Of a stretch of DNA of 64,000 nucleotides, positions 43,021-52,029 are shown one piece after another (position 1 is the first letter of the stretch; every line of letters starts with the position of its first letter). Both the position numbers and the translations under genes were made by a program. This DNA is from JANMMJ01 sp964543235 (GTDB taxonomy: Bacteria; Pseudomonadota; Alphaproteobacteria; Rhizobiales; Aestuariivirgaceae). Under the pieces are notes generated by a model that ran no database searches, was not told where the DNA came from, and was given only the letters and a program-made list of their open reading frames with translations. Where the stretch lies: contig CAZIXE010000015.1 in assembly GCA_964543235.1 (NCBI GenBank), positions 1 through 64,000 of the forward strand, written 5' to 3'.

Positions 43021-44022
43021 ATGAGCATTGGCATCGGGATCATCGGCGCAGGCATCATGGGGGCCGACCATGCGCGGATCGTGGCGCGCGAGACAGCCGG
43101 CGCGCACCTGGTGGCGATCTCGGATGCGGACGAAGCGCGGGCCCGGACCGTCGCCGGCGAGAACGGCGCACCGCATGCCGGCAATGATCCGGAATGGCTC
43201 ATCCGACATCCCGAGGTCGGTGCGGTGCTGATTGCGTCGCCTGATCAAACGCATGCGGAGTTCACACTCGCGTGCCTGAAGGCCGGAAAGCCGGTGCTGT
43301 GCGAGAAGCCACTGGCACCCAATAGCAGCGACTGCCTCAAGGTCGTGGCGGCGGAAACGGCGCTCGGCAGGCGGTTCGTCCAGGTCGGGTTCATGCGGCG
43401 CTTCGACCCGGCCTATGGGGAAATGAAAGCGATACTCGACAGCGGCCGGCTCGGCCCGGCGCTGCTGCTGCACTGTGCGCATCGCAATGCAACCGTGCCC
43501 GGCTTCTTCGATGCCGGCATGTCGATCACCAATTCCTGTGTGCACGAGATCGACATCATCCGCTGGCTGCTTGCTACCGAGCTCAAGCACGTGCAGGTCG
43601 TGAAGGGGCGGCGGTCACCTGCGGCAAGGTTTGACGATCCGCTGCTGGTGGTGTTCGAAACGGAGGGCGGGCAGATCGCCGATGTCGAGCTGTTCCTCAA
43701 TGCGCAGTACGGCTACGACATCAAGGGCGAACTGATTTGCGAGCGCGGGTCCGTGGCGCTGGCGCCGCCCATGCACAGCGAGACCCGGACCCAAGGCCAG
43801 GGCAGCTTCAGCTTTGCGCCGGACTGGCGACCGCGCTTTGCCGCCGCCTACCGGCTGCAGATGCAGGCCTTCGTCAACAGCATCCGGACCGGAACGCCTG
43901 CCGGCTCCAGCGCCTGGGACGGCTATGTGGCAACGGCCGTTGCGGAGGCCGGTCTGAAAGCGCTGGCCTCCGGCCAATGGACGGCAATCGAACTGGAGTC
44001 CAGGCCAGCCCTCTACGCCTGA
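43021..44022 (+). CDS. iolG: inositol 2-dehydrogenase IolG (Gfo/Idh/MocA family)
   Basis: This is an NAD-dependent dehydrogenase (333 aa) oxidising myo-inositol to 2-keto-myo-inositol. It aligns by eye with Bacillus IolG over the whole length: IGIIGAGIMGADHARI (Rossmann), VLCEKPLA (catalytic Lys), RFVQVGFMRRFDPAY, LLHCAHRNATVPGF, VHEIDIIRWLL, QYGYDIKGELICERG and SAWDGYVATAVAEAG. The H175 of the catalytic pair is present, but position 171 is Asn where Bacillus IolG has Asp172. GGGAGGAG precedes the ATG. It converges on the PotC-like gene. Confidence 0.86.
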   Translation: MSIGIGIIGAGIMGADHARIVARETAGAHLVAISDADEARARTVAGENGAPHAGNDPEWLIRHPEVGAVLIASPDQTHAEFTLACLKAGKPVLCEKPLAPNSSDCLKVVAAETALGRRFVQVGFMRRFDPAYGEMKAILDSGRLGPALLLHCAHRNATVPGFFDAGMSITNSCVHEIDIIRWLLATELKHVQVVKGRRSPAARFDDPLLVVFETEGGQIADVELFLNAQYGYDIKGELICERGSVALAPPMHSETRTQGQGSFSFAPDWRPRFAAAYRLQMQAFVNSIRTGTPAGSSAWDGYVATAVAEAGLKALASGQWTAIELESRPALYA

Positions 44023-44038
44023 GGCCGCAAGGCCCCGC

Positions 44039-44830
44039 TCATTCGGCCGCGAATGTCTGCCGGTTCAGGCGCTGCGAAATCAGCACCAGCGTGAAGCTGA
44101 GCCCCATGATGATGGTCGCCATGGCATTGATCTCCGGCGTCACGCCGAAGCGGATCATCGCGTAGATGCGCATGGGCAGCGTCGTCGAGCTGGTGCCGGC
44201 ACCCGATGTGAAGAAGGCAATAATGAACTCGTCGAAGGACAGGGTGAAGGCGAGCAGCGCGCCGGCCAGCACGCCGGGAAAGATCAACGGCAGGGTTATC
44301 TTCCAGAAGGTGGTCGCGTGGCTGGCGCCGAGGTCGATCGAGGCCTCGACGACGGAATAGTCGAAGTGCCGCAGCCTGGTCCGCACGACGGCGCAGACAA
44401 AGGCGATGTTGAACACCACATGCGAGAGGATGATCGAGTGGAGGCCGAGGGTCACGTTGAGCAGCGAGTAAAAGGACAGGAGTGCAATCGCCAGGACGAT
44501 ATCGGGGATGATCATCGGCGCAAACAACAGGGCATCGAGCCCGCTCGATTTGCGGAAACGCTCGACGCCGAGCGCCAGCAACGTGCCGAGCGCCGTGGCA
44601 ATGAGCGTCGAAGCGGCGGCGACTATGAGGGTGTTGAGCGTGGCGGAGAGAATGGCCGGATTGGCCGTGAGCCGGCCGTACCAGTCCAGCGTGAAACCGG
44701 TCCAGGCAGTGGGAAGGCCGGCACGGTTGAAACTCAATGCCACCAGCACAAGGATGGGGCCATAAAGAAAGAGGTAGGTGAGGGCCAGATGGCCACCCAG
44801 AATACGCGCGGCTGTGTTGCGGTTAGGCAT
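44039..44830 (-). CDS. ABC transporter permease, PotC-like
   Basis: This is an inner-membrane permease (263 aa) of the polyamine/opine/iron (POPT) class. Six hydrophobic segments are visible, and the ATPase-contact loop is VVEASIDLGASHATTFWKITLPLIFPGVLAGALLAFTLSFDEFIIAFF. The FDEFI tail is typical of PotC. It overlaps the PotB-like gene by eight bases and sits last in a three-gene operon with a binding protein. The ATP-binding gene normally found in such clusters is missing. Confidence 0.9.
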   Translation of the reverse strand: MPNRNTAARILGGHLALTYLFLYGPILVLVALSFNRAGLPTAWTGFTLDWYGRLTANPAILSATLNTLIVAAASTLIATALGTLLALGVERFRKSSGLDALLFAPMIIPDIVLAIALLSFYSLLNVTLGLHSIILSHVVFNIAFVCAVVRTRLRHFDYSVVEASIDLGASHATTFWKITLPLIFPGVLAGALLAFTLSFDEFIIAFFTSGAGTSSTTLPMRIYAMIRFGVTPEINAMATIIMGLSFTLVLISQRLNRQTFAAE

Positions 44831-45695
44831 GGCCGGCCCGTCCCTCGCGCTGGACGCGGTTGGCGGCGATTGCCTGCAGGAACAGCAGGATCATCATGAT
44901 CATGATCAGCATCAGGGACAAGGCGGCGCCGAAAGGCCAGTCGCGCGCCGACAGGAACTGGTCGTAGATCAGATTGCCCACCATGACGACACGGCCGCCA
45001 CCCAAAAGATCGGGAGTGATGAAGTTGCCGATCGACAGCACGAAAACAAAGACGGCGCCGGCCGCCACGCCCGGCATGGTGAGCGGCAAAGTGATGCGGA
45101 GGAAGGTCTGCCAGGCGGCGGCGCCCAGATCTGCCGATGCTTCCCGCAGTTCCGGATTGAGCCGCTGCAGCGAAGCGTAGATGGCCAGAATGACAAAGGG
45201 CAGATAGTTGTAAACGAGGCCCGTCACGATGGCGAAGTCGTTGTAGAGGATCGGCAGGGGTTCGCTGATGAGACCCATCCGGCCAAGGCCGCGGTTGATC
45301 AGGCCCTCGCGGTTCAACAACACGATCCAGGCATAGGTGCGGATCAGATAGTTGCTCCAGAAGGGGAGCATGGCGAGGAAGAGATAGGCCGTCTGGCGCC
45401 GGGACGGAGCCCGCGCAATCGCATAAGCGGCAGGATAGCCGATCAGCAGGGCCGCCAGTGTCGCCAGCAGCGCGATCCTGGCCGAAGTCAGGAAGATCGA
45501 CAGGTAGAGCGGCTCGGCGGCACGGATGAAGTTGCCGAAGGTGAAGGTGTAGTCGATGCCGCCATAGATGCCACGCTCGAAGAAGCTGAAATAGAGCACA
45601 ATGAGGCAAGGCACGATCATGAAGATCGTGAGCCAGCCGACGCCCGGCAGGAGAAGCAAAAGCGTGGCCACGCGCCTGGTCATGCTGGGCCGCAT
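44823..45695 (-). CDS. ABC transporter permease, PotB-like
   Basis: This is the partner permease (290 aa). It starts MRPSMTRRVATLLLLLPGVGWLTIFMIVPCLIVLYFSFF; MTRR, four codons on, is an alternative. The PotB hallmarks PFWSNYLIRTYAWIVLLNREGLIN and LREASADLGAAAWQTFLRITLPLTMPG are clear. It forms the translocation channel with the PotC-like protein. The operon lies between iolG and the inositol-pathway genes, so the solute may be inositol-related, although the family usually carries polyamines. This is inference. Confidence 0.9.
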   Translation of the reverse strand: MRPSMTRRVATLLLLLPGVGWLTIFMIVPCLIVLYFSFFERGIYGGIDYTFTFGNFIRAAEPLYLSIFLTSARIALLATLAALLIGYPAAYAIARAPSRRQTAYLFLAMLPFWSNYLIRTYAWIVLLNREGLINRGLGRMGLISEPLPILYNDFAIVTGLVYNYLPFVILAIYASLQRLNPELREASADLGAAAWQTFLRITLPLTMPGVAAGAVFVFVLSIGNFITPDLLGGGRVVMVGNLIYDQFLSARDWPFGAALSLMLIMIMMILLFLQAIAANRVQREGRAGHA

Positions 45696-45765
45696 GACAG
45701 CCGCGCGAGGCAGGCTGGCACCGGGTCTCCGCTACGGGAGGCCCGGCCTTGTCGCCTGTTGCAAT

Positions 45766-46821
45766 TCAATTCGAGGAAGTGATTTCCGTGACCGCCTTGG
45801 TGTAGGCCTTCTGGGTCGTACCGAGGTCACGGAGCTGCTCGAACTTCAAGAGGTCGGCGGGGGCAATGGCAAGATTGGGGTACTTCTCGAACAGCGACTT
45901 GTCGACTGCTTCCATTGCCGCCTTGTTCGGGACCTTGTAGAGGATGTTCTCGACGACCCATTTGCCGGTCTCGGCGCCCATCATGTAGTCGATGAATTTG
46001 TGCGCGGCTTCCTTGTTCTCCGAACTCTCCATGATCACCATTGTGTCCACCCAGAGGTCCGAGCCCTCTTTCGGAATCACGTATTTGATCTTGTCGTTCT
46101 CGGCGATGCCGTAGTTGCACCAGCCGTCCCAGGCATGAACGAGCCAGGCTTCGCCGGAAACCAGCTTCGAGTAAAAGGTGGTGTCGTCATAGGCGAGAAG
46201 ATTCTTCTTGGCATCGACAAGCAGCGCCTTGACCTCGTCGATCTTCGCCTGATCGCTCTCATTGACAGAGTAGCCCTTGGCGAGCAGGCCCGCCGCCATG
46301 AGCCAGCGGTCGGTGCTCAGCATGGTGACCTTGCCCTTCAGGGGGTCGGCGGGGGCAAGCATGTCATTGAGGCTCGTCGGCTCAGCCTGAACGAGGTCAG
46401 AGCGGTAGCACAGGCCGGTGGTCCCCCAGGTATAGGGCACGGAGAAGGTGTTGCCCGAGTCGTGCAGCAGGCTGGCGGCTTCGGGATAGAGGTTGGCGAG
46501 GTTCGGAATCCTGGTGTGGTCGACGGCGGCCGCGAGCCCCAGCTGCTTCAAGGCCTCGGCGAAGGGCGAAGAGACGAACAGCACGTCGTAGCCCTTGCCG
46601 CCGCTGGCCACGACCTTGCCCATGATCTCCTCGTTGGTGGCGTGGACGGCGACTTCAAGTTCGATGCCGGTGGCCGCCTTGAACTGCTCGGGCAGTTCCT
46701 TCGGCATGTAGCCGTCCCAGTTGGAGACGACGAGTTTGCCCTCGGCGAAGGCCAGCGTAGCGCCGGCGCCGAGGCTGATGGCCAGGACCGAGGTCCCGAG
46801 CAGTCTTGCGATGATCTTCAT
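45766..46821 (-). CDS. extracellular solute-binding protein, PotD-like
   Basis: This is a periplasmic receptor (351 aa) for the PotBC-like permeases. The start MKIIARLLGTSVLAISLGAG gives a signal peptide cleaved at AFA-E near residue 26. The mature N-terminus KLVVSNWDGYMPKELPEQFKAATGIELEVAV is typical of spermidine/putrescine-binding proteins (NWxxY). VPYTWGTTGLCYRSDLV and WLVHAWDGWCNYGIAENDKIKYVIPKEGSDLWVDTMVI follow the family pattern. A 70-bp gap separates it from the permease genes. Confidence 0.9.
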   Translation of the reverse strand: MKIIARLLGTSVLAISLGAGATLAFAEGKLVVSNWDGYMPKELPEQFKAATGIELEVAVHATNEEIMGKVVASGGKGYDVLFVSSPFAEALKQLGLAAAVDHTRIPNLANLYPEAASLLHDSGNTFSVPYTWGTTGLCYRSDLVQAEPTSLNDMLAPADPLKGKVTMLSTDRWLMAAGLLAKGYSVNESDQAKIDEVKALLVDAKKNLLAYDDTTFYSKLVSGEAWLVHAWDGWCNYGIAENDKIKYVIPKEGSDLWVDTMVIMESSENKEAAHKFIDYMMGAETGKWVVENILYKVPNKAAMEAVDKSLFEKYPNLAIAPADLLKFEQLRDLGTTQKAYTKAVTEITSSN

Positions 46822-46967
46822 GCCGATTGTTTCTCCCTGTCGAAATGCTCTTGTTTCCCAGCGCGCCAGGCGCTGCCGGGTCAAATCCTGAACGGGACAA
46901 GGTTAAGCGAAATCGGCGGGTGATCCGAAGGATTTTTTGCAGGGGCGGCAGACAGAGGCGGCGGCGA

Positions 46968-48089
46968 TCAATTGACCTCGCGCCAGGCCCTGGCGCGCGA
47001 CGATTCGACAGCGGTCTCAACCACCTTCTGGATTTCCCAGGCCTCGCGGAAATCCGGCCCGGCCGGCGGAGCGCCGGCAACGGCGCCGAGGAACTCGGCC
47101 ATCTCGATGGTCTTGAGATCGTTGAAGCCGAGCTGGTGGCCGCCGGCAATGCAGAACCTGCCATAGGGCGGATGCTGGGGACCGGCCTCGATACGGGTGA
47201 AGCCGGCGGTGCGCGGATCGCCGCCAGCGCGATAGAAATGCAGTTCGTTGAAGTGTTCCTGGGTGAAGGCAAGGCTCCCTTTCACCCCGTGGATCTCGAA
47301 TCCGAGCTGCATCTTGCGGCCGGTGTTCACCCAATTGGCCTCGATGGTGCCGCCGCAGCCGCGCGCGAAACGCACCATGAGGCGGGCGATATCGTCAACG
47401 CGGACCGGAATGCGCTCAGGGGAACGGGGCGCGGCAGGACGTGACTTCACGACCGTCTCGATATCGGCGTTGACGGCGGCAATTGGGCCCAGGAGGAAGC
47501 GGGCCATGCCGATGATGTGGCTGCCGAGATCGGCGACGACGCCCGGACCGCCAGACGGGTCGAGGCGCCAGGTGTAGACGCCTTCGGGGTCGGCCATGTA
47601 ATCCTCGGCATGGATGCCGCGGAAGCCGGTGATGTCGCCAAGCTCGCCGGCCGCGATCATCTCACGCGCCAGTTTGAGCAAGGGGTTCTTGATGTAGTTG
47701 TAGCCAACCTGGGTGACGACACCTTTGGCCTCAGCGGCCTTCATCATGATTTCGGCATCGGCGGCGGTGGGCGCCAATGGCTTCTCGCAATGGACGTGCT
47801 TGCCGGCGGCAATGGCAGCCAGCGCCATTTCCTTGTGCAGCGTATTGGGTACGGTGATGGAGACGACGTCGATCTCGGGATCGGCAACAAGGCTGCGCCA
47901 GTCGGCCGTCGCTCTCTCGAAGCCGTATTGCGCCGCCGCGGTTCTTGCCCCCTCCTCGCTGACATCGGCAACGGTGCGCAGCACCGGCACGGGAATGTCG
48001 GGGAAGGCGGCGCGGGCGGCGCGATAGGCGAAGGCATGGGCCTTGCCCATGAAGCCGGTGCCGATGAGGCCGATGCCCAGTGTTTTCAT
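46968..48089 (-). CDS. Gfo/Idh/MocA-family oxidoreductase (inositol-region)
   Basis: This is a second NAD(P)-dependent sugar or cyclitol dehydrogenase (373 aa). The Rossmann motif is GLIGTGFMGKAHAFAYR, the catalytic lysine is in HVHCEKPLAPT, and GGPGVVADLGSHIIGMARFLLG carries the Asp/His pair. It is longer than IolG and has the YNYIKNPLLKLAREMIAAGELGDITGFRG segment of MocA/IdhA-like enzymes. It lies 33 bp downstream of iolE on the same strand, so it probably acts on an inositol isomer or inosose. The substrate is not certain. Confidence 0.85.
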   Translation of the reverse strand: MKTLGIGLIGTGFMGKAHAFAYRAARAAFPDIPVPVLRTVADVSEEGARTAAAQYGFERATADWRSLVADPEIDVVSITVPNTLHKEMALAAIAAGKHVHCEKPLAPTAADAEIMMKAAEAKGVVTQVGYNYIKNPLLKLAREMIAAGELGDITGFRGIHAEDYMADPEGVYTWRLDPSGGPGVVADLGSHIIGMARFLLGPIAAVNADIETVVKSRPAAPRSPERIPVRVDDIARLMVRFARGCGGTIEANWVNTGRKMQLGFEIHGVKGSLAFTQEHFNELHFYRAGGDPRTAGFTRIEAGPQHPPYGRFCIAGGHQLGFNDLKTIEMAEFLGAVAGAPPAGPDFREAWEIQKVVETAVESSRARAWREVN

Positions 48090-48122
48090 ATGCGTTCGAA
48101 TCCCCCGCAGTTTGCGAAACGA

Positions 48123-49025
48123 TCAGGCAGCCACGACGGTGTAGCCGGCTGCGGCCATGACGCGGAGCAGCTCCCGGTGGCCGGTCTTCGCCATTTCAAG
48201 AGGTGGGGCCTTCTTCGGATCCTGTTCGGCTTCGACCACGAACCAGCCTTCGTAGCCGTAGGAGGCAAGTTTCCTGACGATCGCCTCAAAATCGAGCGAG
48301 CCGTCGCCCGGCACGGTGAAGGCGCCCTTGACCACAGCATCAAGGAAGCTCTCGCGCGTGCGGTCAAGGCCGTTGATGACGTCCATGCGCACGTCCTTGG
48401 TGTGGACATGGCTGATGCGCTTGTGGTGCTTGTCGATGACCCGCAACACGTCGCCACCGGCAAAGGCCATATGGCCGGCATCGTAGAGCAAGGGCAGGCC
48501 CTCGCCCGAATGCGTCATGAGGAGGTCGAGTTCCGGCTCGGTTTCGATGACTGCCGCCATGTGGTGATGATAGGAAATCGGCATGCCATTGTCGGCGCAC
48601 CATTCGCCAAAGGCGGTCAACTTCCGGCCATAGACCCTGATCTCGTCCTCGGAGAGCTTCGGCTTGGTGGCCAGCGGCCTGGTGCGATCGCCCTGAATGG
48701 TGCGGGCGGTTTCACCATAAACAATGCAGGGGGCCTTCATGGCCTTGAACAGCGCCATCTGCGCGGCGATGCGGTCCTTCTCGCGCTCGATGTCGCCGTC
48801 AAGCAGCAGTCCGGAGAACCAGCCGCCACAGACGCTGATGCCGTACTTGTCGAGTACCGGTCCCAACACCTTGGGATCGAGCGGGAAGCGGCGGCCAGTC
48901 TCCATGCCGGTGAAACCGGCCTCGCTGGCCTGGCGCAGGCACTCCTCCAGCGACACGTCATCGCTGAGTTCGGCCAGGTCGTCATTCCACCATGCGATGG
49001 GCGCTATGCCCAGTTTAGCCTTCAT
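48123..49025 (-). CDS. iolE: myo-inosose-2 dehydratase IolE
   Basis: This is a TIM-barrel dehydratase (300 aa) converting 2-keto-myo-inositol to 3D-trihydroxycyclohexane-1,2-dione. The start MKAKLGIAPIAWWNDDLAEL was chosen over a longer frame within iolD; the NPIAWxNDD-like motif is the IolE N-terminus. MPISYHHHMAAVIETEPELDLLM and LLYDAGHMAFAGGD supply metal ligands, and ISHVHTKDVR with GWFVVEAEQDP completes the signature. It is 17 bp after iolD, so it is in the same operon. Confidence 0.93.
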   Translation of the reverse strand: MKAKLGIAPIAWWNDDLAELSDDVSLEECLRQASEAGFTGMETGRRFPLDPKVLGPVLDKYGISVCGGWFSGLLLDGDIEREKDRIAAQMALFKAMKAPCIVYGETARTIQGDRTRPLATKPKLSEDEIRVYGRKLTAFGEWCADNGMPISYHHHMAAVIETEPELDLLMTHSGEGLPLLYDAGHMAFAGGDVLRVIDKHHKRISHVHTKDVRMDVINGLDRTRESFLDAVVKGAFTVPGDGSLDFEAIVRKLASYGYEGWFVVEAEQDPKKAPPLEMAKTGHRELLRVMAAAGYTVVAA

Positions 49026-49042
49026 GTACTCTTCTCCAACGG

Positions 49043-50884
49043 CTAGACGCCGACGCGCTGCTTCTTGCGCACATCGGCCTGGTATTTGGCAGCCTCCAGC
49101 ACCTCCTTGCGCTTGCTGACCTGGGGGACGCCGACATCCCACAGGGCATCGCCCGGCGTCCAGGTGAAGGCATCGGAGACGATCGAGATCACGGTGGTGC
49201 GGTCGGTGGTCTTGGCCCAGTCGAGCGCCTGTTCGAGTTCCGCAAGGCTATCGACCTTGCGGGCCAGCGCTCCCATGGACTCGGCATGCTTGACGAAGTC
49301 GACACTGAAGGCCTCCTTCACCCTGCAATCCCGGATCAGGTTGTTGAACGAGACACCGCCCTTGAAGTTCTGCAGGCGGTTGATGACGGCATAGCCGCCA
49401 TTGTCACAGACCACGACGATCAGCTTGTGACCGGTGAGCACGGTGGAATAGATGTCGGAGTTCATCATCATGTAGGAGCCATCGCCCACCATGACGATGG
49501 TGTCGCGGGTGGGATCGGCCATCGCGGCACCCCAGCCGCCGGCGATCTCGTAGCCCATGCAGGAATAGCCGAACTCGACGTCGAAGCTGTTGGCCGACTT
49601 GACTCGCCAGTTCTTCATGGTCTCGCCGGGCAGCCCGCCGGCCGCGGTGATCATGTAGTCGCGCTCACCCGCCTTGCGGTTCACGACGCCCACCACCTGC
49701 GCATAGGTCGGCACGGGTGCATTGGTCGGCTTCTGATAGCCGTCGAGGGCCTTGTTCCAGGCGGCCATCTCGTCCCTGGCCTTCGCTGTCCACTTGGCAT
49801 CGGCCTGCCAGCCCTTGAGGGCGGGAAGCATTTCCTCGACCGTCTCCTTCGCATCGCCGACCACGGCGAGGGCGCGGTGCTTGCCGGCATCCCAGCGCGC
49901 AGCGTTGATGGCGATGAAGCGGGCATCGGGATTGAACACGGTCCAGGAGCCGGTGGTGAAGTCCATCAGCCGGGTACCGATCGCCAGAATGACATCGGCC
50001 TCGGCGGCCAGCGCATTGGCCGAGGTCGAGCCGACGATGCCGATGGGGCCGGCATGGGCGGGATGGTCATGGGGAACGGTGCTCTTACCCGCAATGGTCT
50101 CGGTGATCGGGATGCCGTGCTCGACGGCCAGCTTCGCCACCACCTCTTCGGCGCCGGAATAGCGTGTGCCGCCCCCTGAAATGATGAGGGGGCGCCTGGC
50201 CTGCTTCAGGAGGGCAATGGCCGCAGCCAGGCGGCGGCGGTCGGGCCGCGGGCGGGGAATCTCGTGCACGGTCTCGGCAAAGAAGGCTTCCGGATAGTCG
50301 CAGGCCTGCTCCTGGATGTCCTGCGGCAGAGCGATGAAGGCCGGGCCGCAATCGGCGGGATCGAGCATGCAGGCGACGGCCTGGGGGAGCGAGGCGATGA
50401 TCTGCTCGGGATGGACGATGCGATCCCAGTAGCGGGTGACGGCCTTGAAGGTGTCATTGACGTTTATGGTCGGGTTACCGAAGTGTTCGACCTGCTGCAT
50501 GACCGGATCGGGCCTGCGGTTCACGAAGGTGTCGCCCGAGAGGATGAGGATCGGCAGGCGGTTGGCGTGGGCCATGGCGGCGGCAGTCACCATGTTGGTG
50601 GCACCCGGGCCGATCGAGGAGGTGGCAACCATGATCTGGCGGCGGCGCTTGGCCTTGGCAAAGCCGACGGCGGCGAGGGCCATGGACTGCTCGTTCTGGC
50701 CGCGCCAGGTCGGCAGCACCTCCTTCACCGCTTCCAGCGCTTCCGACAGGCAGGTGACATTGCCATGGCCGAAAATGGCGAAAACGCCCGGAAACAGCGG
50801 CTGGCGCTTGCCGTCGATCATGGTGAACTGGCTGCACAGGTAGCGCACGAGGGCCTGCGCCATGGTCAGGCGGACGGTGGACAT
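49043..50884 (-). CDS. iolD: 3D-(3,5/4)-trihydroxycyclohexane-1,2-dione hydrolase IolD
   Basis: This is a thiamine-diphosphate enzyme (613 aa) that opens the inositol ring to 5-deoxy-glucuronate. It has MAQALVRYLCSQFTMIDGKRQPLFPGVFAIFGHGNVTCLSEAL at the start, the catalytic-Glu region LPTWRGQNEQSMALAA, and the cofactor motif VGDGSYMMMNSDIYSTVLTGHKLIVVVCDNGGYAVINRLQ. A GGAGG lies seven bases before the ATG. It is the first gene of the iolD-iolE-oxidoreductase operon. A TGCAA-rich candidate operator is 65-97 bp upstream. Confidence 0.95.
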   Translation of the reverse strand: MSTVRLTMAQALVRYLCSQFTMIDGKRQPLFPGVFAIFGHGNVTCLSEALEAVKEVLPTWRGQNEQSMALAAVGFAKAKRRRQIMVATSSIGPGATNMVTAAAMAHANRLPILILSGDTFVNRRPDPVMQQVEHFGNPTINVNDTFKAVTRYWDRIVHPEQIIASLPQAVACMLDPADCGPAFIALPQDIQEQACDYPEAFFAETVHEIPRPRPDRRRLAAAIALLKQARRPLIISGGGTRYSGAEEVVAKLAVEHGIPITETIAGKSTVPHDHPAHAGPIGIVGSTSANALAAEADVILAIGTRLMDFTTGSWTVFNPDARFIAINAARWDAGKHRALAVVGDAKETVEEMLPALKGWQADAKWTAKARDEMAAWNKALDGYQKPTNAPVPTYAQVVGVVNRKAGERDYMITAAGGLPGETMKNWRVKSANSFDVEFGYSCMGYEIAGGWGAAMADPTRDTIVMVGDGSYMMMNSDIYSTVLTGHKLIVVVCDNGGYAVINRLQNFKGGVSFNNLIRDCRVKEAFSVDFVKHAESMGALARKVDSLAELEQALDWAKTTDRTTVISIVSDAFTWTPGDALWDVGVPQVSKRKEVLEAAKYQADVRKKQRVGV

Positions 50885-50948
50885 GGGTAAACCTCCCTAG
50901 CTGCGGGCTGTTGCTGTCGAGGGGTTGGACGGCGGCGCGAACATTTAT

Positions 50949-50981
50949 TGCAACACTTGGAATGACGCAAGCATCATTGCA
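50949..50981. promoter_or_regulatory. candidate regulator box upstream of iolD
   Basis: TGCAACA (50949-50955) and AAGCATCATTGCA (50969-50981) recur, in the same order and orientation, upstream of the divergent aldehyde dehydrogenase gene (52036-52065). They are candidate sites for the adjacent RpiR-type regulator. Confidence 0.5.
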
Positions 50982-50996
50982 GACTTCCTCTTCTGA

Positions 50997-51941
50997 TCAA
51001 GCCGGTCGGCGGCGCGGGGACCGCGGCAGCCGGGCCGCCTGGTTGCGGGCGATCTCGGTGACGCTGGGAATGCGGGGAGCGGCATCCCGATTGGGATGGA
51101 GCGCGGCGGCAGTGGCAGTCGCCAGGCATTGGGCGAGGCACATGGGGGCGGCCAGCGAGCGGGAGAAGGTGTATTCGTCCTCGGGGATCGTGAAGAGCAC
51201 GCGCGCTCCCTTGGCGAGCGGCGAGAGCTGGCTGTCGGTAATCGAGACGACCGGCACGCGATTTGCCGCGGCCTGCTCGGCGATCGCCACCACCTCCTTG
51301 GCGTAGTGACGGAAAGCAATGGCGACGAGCACGTCCTTCTCAGACATAGTGAGGGCCATTTCCTGGGCGAGGCCGCCGGCGGGATCGAGAAGCACCACTC
51401 TCCGCTGCAGCATGGTGAAGAGATAGCGCAGCAGGATGGCGATCGGTTCGGAGCGGAGCTGACCGGCGATATAGATGGTCTGGGCATTGACGAAAAGCGA
51501 AGCGGCGGCCGACAGCGACCCCTCACCGATGTTCTCCAAGAGTCCCTGCAGGGCGGCCATGTCGCGCACCACGAGATCCTTCAGGAGGCCGTGACTGCCG
51601 CCGCTGCTCGAGCGCGACAGTTCGCTCTCAAGCGCGGTGATGCGCTCGCGGAAGCCGGGGGCAGCCGTCGCGAGGCGGGTCTGGAAGACAGCCTGCAGTT
51701 CCTTGAAGCCGCTGTAGCCGAGGTTCTGGGCAAAGCGAACGAGGCTTGAGGGATGGACGCCACACTTGGCGGCAATGGCATTGATCGACTCGAGGGCGAT
51801 GATGTTGGGATTCTGGGTGAAGAAACGGGCGATCTGTTGATAGCCGGTGGACAGGCCGGGATACTCGGCGGTGATCAGATTGACCACGCCCTCATAGTTG
51901 CGAGGGACCGCCCGGTCCCGTTCCTTGACCTTCTCCGCCAT
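50997..51941 (-). CDS. MurR/RpiR-family transcriptional regulator (IolR-like)
   Basis: This is a 314-residue regulator with an N-terminal HTH_6 domain (GLSTGYQQIARFFTQNPNIIALESINAIAAKCGVHPSSLVRFAQNLGYSGFKELQAVFQ, about residues 25-85). A C-terminal SIS sugar-phosphate-binding domain follows (IYIAGQLRSEPIAILLRYLFTML...VVSITDSQLSPLAKGARVLFTI). The start MAEKVKERDRAV was chosen because GGGAGAGG lies upstream; in-frame ATGs at 52001 and further are possible. It sits between iolD and a divergent catabolic operon and is therefore the likely IolR. Confidence 0.88.
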   Translation of the reverse strand: MAEKVKERDRAVPRNYEGVVNLITAEYPGLSTGYQQIARFFTQNPNIIALESINAIAAKCGVHPSSLVRFAQNLGYSGFKELQAVFQTRLATAAPGFRERITALESELSRSSSGGSHGLLKDLVVRDMAALQGLLENIGEGSLSAAASLFVNAQTIYIAGQLRSEPIAILLRYLFTMLQRRVVLLDPAGGLAQEMALTMSEKDVLVAIAFRHYAKEVVAIAEQAAANRVPVVSITDSQLSPLAKGARVLFTIPEDEYTFSRSLAAPMCLAQCLATATAAALHPNRDAAPRIPSVTEIARNQAARLPRSPRRRPA

Positions 51942-52029
51942 GCGAGCCGCACACCTCTCCCGGTAGCCGCTTATCACAGTTCGGACGGAAGCCGAACCCA
52001 TTGCGGTGGCTTCATAGCGCAGCCGCAAC

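Noticed and set aside
42010..43590. Minus-strand open frame of 526 codons over the DapA-like and iolG genes
   Set aside because: It crosses two real genes and the gap between them, with no motif or ribosome site. It is a GC artefact.
44039..46821. Calling the ABC genes potB, potC and potD
   Set aside because: Family membership is clear, but context suggests another solute and there is no potA, so gene symbols would overstate the evidence.
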